Below the pieces are notes generated by a model. The model had not been told where the DNA came from, did not search any database, and saw nothing but the letters and a program-made list of their open reading frames with translations. Below, piece after piece: positions 53,071-58,590 of a stretch of 58,590 nt of DNA; position 1 is the stretch's first letter; each line of letters starts with the position of its first letter. The stretch covers positions 1 to 58,590 of the forward strand of contig NZ_NBIU01000010.1 of assembly GCF_003245365.1 (NCBI RefSeq). The letters are read 5' to 3'. This DNA is from Helicobacter valdiviensis (GTDB lineage Bacteria; Campylobacterota; Campylobacteria; Campylobacterales; Helicobacteraceae). The position numbers were made by a program, and so were the translations under genes.

Positions 53071-54491
53071 AAATTCTAGCAGGAAATAAAAAAGGCAATG
53101 TAAGCCTTATCATTATCAAAAACAAAAAACTTCCAAAAACTCTCACAAAAGATCAAAAAGCTTTTTTAGAACTCCAAAACTATAAAGGAGAAGGAAATAT
53201 TTTCATTCCATATGGAAATGTATATTTTGTAAGCATTGAAGAGAGTTCTTATGCTTTTTGCAACACTTTAAGAGATGCCTTTTTTAACGCAATCAATGCT
53301 CTTAAAAAACTAAATATTAAAACCTTAAGCATTAATATAGAAAACACAAAAGAAGCAAGAGAGATTTGTGAGGGAATTTTACTTGGAAACTATAGCTTTG
53401 AAACCTTTAAAGAGAAAAAAAGCGAAACTACTTTAGAAGAGATTTATTTAAATTCTACAAAAGTTTCCCAAAAAGATTTAGAAAAAGTAATCTTAGAGGC
53501 TAATGTAATCATCTCAAGCGTAAATTATACACGCGAACTTATTAATACTCCCCCTATGCAAGCTACTCCTGATTTTATCGCCAAAGACGCACAAAGACTA
53601 GCCAAAGAACTCAATCTTGAATGTAAAATTTTAGACACCAAGGGCTTAGAAAAAGAAAAAATGGGAGCGTTTTTGGCAGTAGCCAAAGCAAGTTCTAATC
53701 CTCCTTTTTTGGTGCATTTAAGCTACAAGCCTAAAAATTCTAAAAATGCACCCAAATTTGTATTTGTAGGCAAAGGACTAACTTATGATAGCGGAGGATT
53801 AAGCCTAAAACCTGGAGATTATATGACAACCATGAAAGCAGACAAAAGCGGTGCTTGTGCGGTGCTTGGAATTATGCAAAGTGTTGCAAAGCTAGGCTTA
53901 GAGGCTGAAGTGCATGGGATTTTAGGTTTGGCTGAAAATATGATTGGCGGAAATGCTTATAAACCTGATGATATTCTAATTTCTCGCAGTGGTAAAAGCA
54001 TAGAAGTAAGAAATACCGATGCAGAAGGGCGTCTAGTCTTAGCAGATTGCCTAAGCTATGCAAGCGATTTAGAACCTCATTATTTACTTGACTTAGCAAC
54101 ACTAACGGGTGCTTGTGTGGTAGCACTTGGGGAATATACAACTGGAGTTATGGGTTACAATTCTAAGTTAAAAAATTCTTTTATAGAGAGTGCTAATCAA
54201 GCTGGGGAGCTAAGTGCGATTTTACCTTTTAATCCCTATTTGCAAAAATTATACAAATCTGAAGTAGCAGATCTTTGCAATATCCCCTCATCAAGATATG
54301 GCAGTGCTATAAGTGCAGGAATGTTTTTAGGAGAGTTTATCCCACAAAACCTACAAGATAAATGGCTACACTTAGACATTGCTGGACCTGCCTATGTAGA
54401 AAAAAGCTGGGGTTCCAATCCTTTTGGTGCAAGCGGTGCTGGAGTTAGAGCTTGTATAGAATTTATTAAAAATAATATAAAGGAAAAATAA
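53067..54491 (+). CDS. pepA: Leucyl aminopeptidase (M17)
   Basis: 474 residues. M17 metal-site sequence GKGLTYDSGGLSLKP (about 236-250), MKADKSGACAVLG (about 258-270) and NTDAEGRLVLAD (about 316-327), with the bicarbonate-binding arginine. The enzyme is a hexameric cytosolic dizinc aminopeptidase. Its last base overlaps the ychF start region. Common in Campylobacterota in this gene order with ychF. Confidence 0.95.
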   Translation: MKILAGNKKGNVSLIIIKNKKLPKTLTKDQKAFLELQNYKGEGNIFIPYGNVYFVSIEESSYAFCNTLRDAFFNAINALKKLNIKTLSINIENTKEAREICEGILLGNYSFETFKEKKSETTLEEIYLNSTKVSQKDLEKVILEANVIISSVNYTRELINTPPMQATPDFIAKDAQRLAKELNLECKILDTKGLEKEKMGAFLAVAKASSNPPFLVHLSYKPKNSKNAPKFVFVGKGLTYDSGGLSLKPGDYMTTMKADKSGACAVLGIMQSVAKLGLEAEVHGILGLAENMIGGNAYKPDDILISRSGKSIEVRNTDAEGRLVLADCLSYASDLEPHYLLDLATLTGACVVALGEYTTGVMGYNSKLKNSFIESANQAGELSAILPFNPYLQKLYKSEVADLCNIPSSRYGSAISAGMFLGEFIPQNLQDKWLHLDIAGPAYVEKSWGSNPFGASGAGVRACIEFIKNNIKEK

Positions 54492-55597
54492 TGGGCTTAT
54501 CTATTGGGATTGTTGGTTTGCCAAATGTTGGAAAATCCACCACTTTTAATGCACTTACAAAAACACAAAATGCACAATCTGCAAATTATCCTTTTTGCAC
54601 GATTGAACCTAATAAAGCAATCGTTCCTGTGCCCGATAATCGCTTAGATGAATTATCAAAAATTGTAAATCCTGAAAAAGTTGTGCATTCCCAAGTGGAA
54701 TTTGTAGATATTGCAGGATTAGTAAAGGGTGCTAGCAAAGGAGAAGGGCTTGGCAATCAATTTTTAGCAAACATCAAAGAAACTGAAGTTATTTTACATA
54801 TTGTAAGATGCTTTGAAGATGGCAATATCACTCATGTTGAAGGCAGTATTGATCCCTTACGCGATGTAGAGATTATAGAAACAGAGCTTCTAATTGCTGA
54901 TATGCAAACTCTACAAAAAAGAATAGAAAGGTTAGCTAAAAACACTAAAAGTGGCACCTCCAAAGAAGCCCTAGCACAGCTAGAAATCGCTAAAGAACTT
55001 TTAGTGCATATTGAAGCGGGTGAAGCAGTAAGAAATTTCAGCAAAAAAGATGATGAAAACTTTTTACTCTTAGATAAAGAGCTTCGTTTTTTAACCAATA
55101 AAGACATTATTTATGGTGCAAATGTAGATGAAGCTTCTTTGTTGGAAGATAATAACTTTGTAAAATCTTTAAAAACCCATGCACAAAAAAACAATGCAGA
55201 AGTGATTAAACTTTGCTCCAAAATTGAAGAAGAATTAGTAAGTTTAGATGAAACAGAACAAAAAGAGTTTTTAGCAGAACTTGGCGTAAAAGAAAGTGGT
55301 TTAGATGCGATTATCAAACTTGGTTTTGCAAAACTTGGATTAATTAGCTATTTTACAGCAGGCGTTAAAGAAGTGCGTTCTTGGACAATCCATAAAGGCG
55401 ATAAAGCCCCAAGTGCTGCTGGAGTAATCCATAAAGATTTTGAAAAAGGCTTTATTAGAGCAGAGGTTATCTCTTATAACGATTTTATCCAACAAGGTGG
55501 AGAGGCAAAATGCAAAGAAGCTGGACTTATGAGGGTTGAGGGTAAAGACTACATTGTAAATGATGGGGACATTATGCATTTCCGTTTTAATGTTTAA
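54491..55597 (+). CDS. ychF: Redox-regulated P-loop ATPase YchF
   Basis: 368 residues. GLPNVGKST (8-16), then YPFCTIEPN, VDIAGLVKGASKGEGLGN (about 72-89) and the altered base-recognition NVDEASL in place of NKxD, characteristic of this OBG-family ATPase. C-terminal TGS domain with SWTIHKGDKAPSAAGVIHKDFEKGF. Binds ribosomes and has been linked to stress responses. Begins on the last base of the pepA stop codon. Confidence 0.96.
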   Translation: MGLSIGIVGLPNVGKSTTFNALTKTQNAQSANYPFCTIEPNKAIVPVPDNRLDELSKIVNPEKVVHSQVEFVDIAGLVKGASKGEGLGNQFLANIKETEVILHIVRCFEDGNITHVEGSIDPLRDVEIIETELLIADMQTLQKRIERLAKNTKSGTSKEALAQLEIAKELLVHIEAGEAVRNFSKKDDENFLLLDKELRFLTNKDIIYGANVDEASLLEDNNFVKSLKTHAQKNNAEVIKLCSKIEEELVSLDETEQKEFLAELGVKESGLDAIIKLGFAKLGLISYFTAGVKEVRSWTIHKGDKAPSAAGVIHKDFEKGFIRAEVISYNDFIQQGGEAKCKEAGLMRVEGKDYIVNDGDIMHFRFNV

Positions 55598-55722
55598 CTT
55601 TCTATTAATTTTGCAAAAGAAAATTTCTTTTCCATACCTTGCAAACAACTTACATTATCACTACAAGAGCTACAAGCTTGTGGTAGCTTAAAGAACTTAT
55701 TTAGACACTTGATAATTCTTTT

Positions 55723-55757
55723 AGATTGCCACGGCGATTACATCGCCTCGCAATGAC
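55723..55757. repeat. CATTGC/GCAATC-type palindromic repeat
   Basis: AGATTGCCAC, then the inner pair GGCGAT/ATCGCC around TA-rich bases, then TCGCAATGAC. It resembles the dispersed 'CATTGCGAGG ... GCAATCT' repeats found in many unrelated bacterial genomes. A degenerate second copy in the opposite sense lies at 55807-55836 (CATTGTAAGG...GGCAATGAAG), and a half copy at 56107-56140. Confidence 0.45.
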
Positions 55758-55842
55758 TCCTAAAAAAACCCTTTATTGCACTGACATATAAAGCCACACA
55801 CTGTATCATTGTAAGGAGCAAGGCAATGAAGTAATCATTATT

Positions 55843-55956
55843 TTAACTTCGCAGAGGAGCAAAGCCCCTCTTTGCGATGAAGGACACAAGTGTCCTTTCA
55901 AATCCCCTAAAGGCTCCGCGCCACTTCGTTTCACTTGTGGGAAAGCTTCGCTTTTT
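55843..55956. repeat. Modular palindromic repeat, copy 1
   Basis: Starts TTAACTTCGCAGAGG and ends AAGCTTCGCTTTTT. It contains a GAGG...CCTC hairpin, a perfect AAGGACAC/GTGTCCTT hairpin at 55880-55897, and a CCAC...GTGG hairpin. From TTTGCGATGAAGG onward it is identical to the copy at 58451-58564. In the first hairpin the loop differs (AGCAAAGC here, AAATGAAT there), while the GAGG/CCTC pairing is kept. Confidence 0.75.
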
Positions 55957-56106
55957 AACTTCGCAGAGGAAATGAATTCCTCTTTACGCGAGCGGGAGTT
56001 CCACTCCCTGCACCCACCATACAAGCAAAGCGTTATCCACAAACGCAGTGCAGTGCAAAAAGCCCCCGTCCCACTTCGTTTCACTTGTGGGAAAGCTTCG
56101 CTTCTA
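55957..56106. repeat. Modular palindromic repeat, rearranged copy
   Basis: Begins like copy 1 with the AACTTCGCAGAGGAAATG variant (GAGGAA/TTCCTC hairpin) and then changes to other modules: a GGGAGT/ACTCCC hairpin near 55994-56008, then GTTATCCACAAACGCAG (56032-56048), and it finishes with the shared CCCACTTCGTTTCACTTGTG and GGAAAGCTTCGCTT. The minus-strand open frame across this region only reflects the repeats. Confidence 0.65.
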
Positions 56107-56254
56107 TCATTGTGAGATAACTTTTTAGATTGCCACACAAATACTTTGTATCCAACCACAATGCTAATAGTAGAATATCCACAATGCAAAAATACTAAAA
56201 AATACAAGATAAAAGAATTGCAAAATTTATTCTTGTTTGTTTCTATTTTTTAGA

Positions 56255-56260
56255 TATAAT
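56255..56260 (+). promoter_or_regulatory. -10 box for the TraT-like gene
   Basis: TATAAT about 34 bases before the ATG, with T-rich DNA upstream and AAGGAAAT before the start. Confidence 0.5.
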
Positions 56261-56293
56261 TGCCTAAATTAACTATTTTACTAAGGAAATAAA

Positions 56294-57061
56294 ATGAAAC
56301 GCTTTTATCTTTTAGGTTTTTTATGTGTGTTATTTTTAAGCGGTTGTGTAACAACGACTATGCAAACCAAAGCTACAATGAGCCAAAGTATTTTTATAGA
56401 TCCTGTTGCTAAAAGCAAACAAACTATTTATGTAGCTATGCGTAATACAAGCGGACAAAATATTAATTTATTACCAAAAGTTTTAGGTAGCCTACAAGCT
56501 AAAGGATATACCATCGTAGATGATCCTAAAATGGCAAACTTTATCCTACAAGCCAATGTGCTTTATTGCAATATCAAACAAGAAAATAATGCAGCAGGAG
56601 CAGCTGCACTTGGTGGAATGGCAGGTGCAGGCGTGGGTGCATACAACCATAGCTCCATGACAGGAACAGTTGTTGGAGGACTTGCTGGTGCATTAGTAGG
56701 TGGAATTGCTGGAAAACTTACAGAGGATACCATCTATCAAATGCAAGTAGATATTAATATTCGCCAAAAAGTTGATGGTGGGACAATCAACACAAACGCT
56801 TCCGCATCACGCCAAGCTAGTATTCAAGATGGCAGAAGAGCTGGATTTTTAAATAGCTTTGGAGGCGATGTGAGAGATACACAAGGGGGTGGAAGATTAA
56901 ACGAAAACCGCACAAACTATAATGAACAAATTTATACAACAGACTATTCAGAAAAGCAAACTACTCTTTTTGCAGAAGCCACAAAGCTAAATCTAACCAT
57001 AGAAGAAGCTATTCCTGTGTTGGAGGATAAAATCGCAAACCAAATTAGTGGAATTTTCTAA
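56294..57061 (+). CDS. TraT-like surface lipoprotein
   Basis: 255 residues. Lipobox LSGC with Cys18 (about) gives an outer-membrane lipoprotein. Features of TraT are the SQSIFIDPVAKSKQTIYVAMRNTSG start of the mature protein, a glycine/alanine-rich pair of hydrophobic hairpins (GAAALGGMAGAGVGAY and VGGLAGALVGGIAGK, about 103-145), and an SRQASIQDGRRAGF tail. On F-type plasmids TraT mediates surface exclusion and serum resistance. Chromosomal relatives occur in other Proteobacteria, and there are no conjugation genes nearby. Converges on cmoB with a gap of three bases. Confidence 0.88.
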   Translation: MKRFYLLGFLCVLFLSGCVTTTMQTKATMSQSIFIDPVAKSKQTIYVAMRNTSGQNINLLPKVLGSLQAKGYTIVDDPKMANFILQANVLYCNIKQENNAAGAAALGGMAGAGVGAYNHSSMTGTVVGGLAGALVGGIAGKLTEDTIYQMQVDINIRQKVDGGTINTNASASRQASIQDGRRAGFLNSFGGDVRDTQGGGRLNENRTNYNEQIYTTDYSEKQTTLFAEATKLNLTIEEAIPVLEDKIANQISGIF

Positions 57062-57064
57062 AAT

Positions 57065-57997
57065 CTAGGGCTTTTTAGCCTTTAGATATGCCCGAAAGGG
57101 TGCTGGATAACCCTCAATCGTCTTTTCTTTTGTGCTATCTAAAAAATCTTCAAGACTTTCTTTAGAGCTCCACTCTGTTTTTCTTTGCTCTTCTATTCCT
57201 GTTTTTAATGTAGCAATATGATAAACCTCTCTAAAGCCACATTTTACAAGCCAATTTTTAAAAGTTTCTAATGTAGGAATAAAATAAACATTAGGCATTT
57301 TTGCATATCTATCTTGCGGACAAAGACACACAAGCTCATTGCCTGGAATAATAATGCTATCAAAAATCGCCTCTCCTCCCTTTTTTAGAGAATTATAGAC
57401 AAGCTTAATGCAATCTAAGGGACTTTTTCTATGGTATAGCACACCAAGACATAATGCTACATCAAATTTCACTTCATAAAAAGGTAAATCCTCTACGCCA
57501 AGCATTTCAAACACCAAAGGAACTTCACCTATAAGAGAGGTTAAAAATTCAAACTGCAACTTACAAAGTGGCATAGGATCAAACCCTATCACTTTTGCAG
57601 GTTGTTTTGAAAGCATTTGTAGCATATAATATCCATTATTAGCACCAATATCTGCAACTACTTTATCCCTAAGATTTAAATGGGGTTCTAAAAGATTGTA
57701 TTTTATAGAACTATTCCACTCACTATCAATAACAAGTTCATTGATTTTAAAAGGACCCTTTCTCCAAGGAATAAGGCTTTTAGCAACAGCCCCAATAAGC
57801 TCTAAAGTTTTTTTAGAAGCATTAGGTAATTCTATCTCCACTGCTTCTTTAAAAGATAGTTTTGCACCCATAAGCTCGGATTTTTCAATTTTTTTAATCT
57901 TTTTTAGCTCTTCTACAAGAGGTAAAATATGCTTATAGCCTAGTGAGGCTTCACGCTCCTCTTTAATAGACTTCAGATTCATCTTCGCTAATTCCAT
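57065..57997 (-). CDS. cmoB: tRNA U34 carboxymethyltransferase CmoB
   Basis: About 310 residues. Conserved LIPWRKGPFKINELVIDSEW, a SAM-binding VADIGANNGYYM, CLGVLYHRKSPLDC and PQDRYAKMPNVYFIPTLETFKNWL, EEQRKTEWSSKESLEDFLD and TIEGYPAPFRAYL match CmoB well. It uses carboxy-SAM to make 5-carboxymethoxyuridine at the wobble base of tRNAs. The open frame extends to 58108, but that would cross most of the lipoprotein gene. I chose ATG at 57997 (AAGAAA upstream); ATG at 57982 is also possible. The start overlaps the lipoprotein 3' end by about 35 bases. A GGCT/AGCC hairpin lies near its end. Confidence 0.9.
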   Translation of the reverse strand: MELAKMNLKSIKEEREASLGYKHILPLVEELKKIKKIEKSELMGAKLSFKEAVEIELPNASKKTLELIGAVAKSLIPWRKGPFKINELVIDSEWNSSIKYNLLEPHLNLRDKVVADIGANNGYYMLQMLSKQPAKVIGFDPMPLCKLQFEFLTSLIGEVPLVFEMLGVEDLPFYEVKFDVALCLGVLYHRKSPLDCIKLVYNSLKKGGEAIFDSIIIPGNELVCLCPQDRYAKMPNVYFIPTLETFKNWLVKCGFREVYHIATLKTGIEEQRKTEWSSKESLEDFLDSTKEKTIEGYPAPFRAYLKAKKP

Positions 57998-58184
57998 TAG
58001 TATTTCTTGGGGCGTTATCTTTATAAAGGAGCATATCATCAGGGCATGTTTCTTTATAATTTCCTTGCGAATCATAATAATAGCCCTTATCCTCCCAATC
58101 AGAAGCACTCAAGCCACATCTATTATGATAAACACAACCACTAAAAAAAATTGCACTGCATACAAGCAAAAATGCCAATCTCAT
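57963..58184 (-). CDS. Small lipoprotein, unknown
   Basis: 73 residues. Signal MRLAFLLVCSAIFFSGC with lipobox FSGC, Cys17 as the lipidated residue. The short mature part is acidic with four cysteines in all (YHNRCGLS and KETCPDD), perhaps disulfide-bonded. No family recognised. The 3' end overlaps the cmoB start in a different frame, so the pair is likely translationally coupled. Its upstream region (58185-58250) is AT-rich. Confidence 0.65.
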   Translation of the reverse strand: MRLAFLLVCSAIFFSGCVYHNRCGLSASDWEDKGYYYDSQGNYKETCPDDMLLYKDNAPRNTNGISEDESEVY

Positions 58185-58379
58185 ATTATCCCTTATTAAA
58201 AAATTTTATTTATTATAACAAAACAAGTGCATAAAATAACTTTTAGGGCTTTATAAAATAAAAAGAGAATTTTTAAGTTGTTTTGGCTTTATTTTACAAA
58301 GAAGCACACAAGCATAGCTATCCATTACTTGCAAAGCCTTTCTTTATAAATAGAGACTGCTTATCTCTTAAGTTTCAAA
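58185..58379. other. AT-rich stretch before the terminal repeat island
   Basis: No gene seen. It holds the upstream region of the small lipoprotein gene. The rightward open frame crossing 58283-58471 runs into the repeats and is not believed. Confidence 0.4.
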
Positions 58380-58447
58380 CTACAAAGCATTATTCACAAA
58401 CACAGCGTGGTGCAAAAAGCATTTGCTTGTGGGAAGGCTTTCTTTTA
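58380..58447. repeat. Repeat module with TTATTCACA and GTGCAAAAAGC
   Basis: ACAAAGCATTATTCACAAAC, then a GTGGTGCAAAAAGC stretch and TGCTTGTGGGAAGGC. It is a diverged copy of the module at 56020-56105 (GCGTTATCCACAAACG, then GTGCAGTGCAAAAAGC and CTTGTGGGAAAGC). Confidence 0.55.
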
Positions 58448-58450
58448 TTT

Positions 58451-58590
58451 TTAACTTCGCAGAGGAAATGAATTCCTCTTTGCGATGAAGGACACAAGTG
58501 TCCTTTCAAATCCCCTAAAGGCTCCGCGCCACTTCGTTTCACTTGTGGGAAAGCTTCGCTTTTTAACTTCGCAGAGGAAATGAATTCCTC
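58451..58590. repeat. Modular palindromic repeat, copy 2, running off the window
   Basis: One full unit (58451-58564) is followed by the beginning of the next (TTAACTTCGCAGAGGAAATG to the window end). It contains the GAGGAA/TTCCTC hairpin and the AAGGACAC/GTGTCCTT hairpin. The part from 58479 to 58564 matches copy 1 base for base as far as I can see. Confidence 0.75.

Noticed and set aside
55806-56207. 133-codon minus-strand open frame
   Set aside because: It is the translation of the palindromic repeat modules; the same peptide pieces (EAFPQVKRSG) recur within it only because the DNA repeats. No ribosome binding site.
58283-58471. 62-codon plus-strand open frame near the window end
   Set aside because: Runs from AT-rich intergenic DNA into the repeat island, with no family features and no binding site.
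55598-58590. Repeat islands as a CRISPR array
   Set aside because: Units are palindromic, over 100 bases long and nearly contiguous, without regular 30-40 base unique spacers or cas genes.

Overview
The window is AT-rich chromosomal DNA from a member of the Campylobacterota, most likely an enterohepatic Helicobacter (H. pullorum / H. canadensis-like). Two gene orders match H. pylori from memory: pyrD - M16 peptidase - dapA - SDR - pgsA, and carbonic anhydrase - kdsA - ribH - nusB. Other genes are Campylobacter-like and absent from H. pylori: a PglB-type oligosaccharyltransferase, a type II-like (Cts) DNA uptake locus, monomeric isocitrate dehydrogenase and a selA/selB operon. No rRNA, tRNA, CRISPR array, prophage or complete insertion sequence was seen.

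Layout. 1-2.8 kb: a small membrane protein, a broken small gene, a TRIC/UPF0126 membrane protein and an HD-domain protein (all minus). About 3.09-3.27 kb: a strong candidate for a structured ~180-nt RNA (6S-like). 3.3-14.0 kb: a long minus-strand run of MFS transporter, two dynamin-like GTPases, J-domain protein, membrane-anchored OmpA-like protein, NAD kinase, RecN, NFACT/RqcH-like protein and a small acidic protein. 14.3-20.2 kb: selA-selB-(NifS-like protein without the PLP lysine)-moeA, then a UspA protein. 20.4-24.9 kb: two tandem DUF945-like paralogs joined to an ABC exporter pair. 25.2-28.2 kb: isocitrate dehydrogenase and a metallo-hydrolase. 28.2-36.3 kb: a divergent DNA-uptake locus, with F, E, an SH3-like protein, secretin and L/M/R-like inner-membrane proteins on minus and three pseudopilin-like proteins on plus. 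36.4-41.1 kb: rplM-rpsI-pglB-asnB. 41.1-44.9 kb: DedA, an orphan PomB-like protein, carbonic anhydrase, kdsA, ribH, nusB. 44.9-45.6 kb: a gene-free stretch with a decayed gene. 45.6-55.6 kb: pyrD, M16 peptidase, dapA, FabL-like SDR, pgsA, rseP, yggS, msrB, DedA, pepA, ychF. 55.6-58.6 kb: a TraT-like lipoprotein, a small lipoprotein and cmoB, flanked by two islands of modular palindromic repeats.

How the parts work together. The sel operon and MoeA look dedicated to maturing a selenium- and molybdenum-dependent enzyme such as formate dehydrogenase. The NifS-like protein in it keeps the predicted catalytic cysteine but not the PLP lysine, and is the most unusual protein here. PglB beside an AsnB-family amidotransferase suggests a link between N-glycosylation and sugar amidation. 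The most noteworthy non-coding elements are the candidate 6S-like RNA and the palindromic repeat islands. All assignments come from reading the sequence without database searches; statements about other genomes are from memory.
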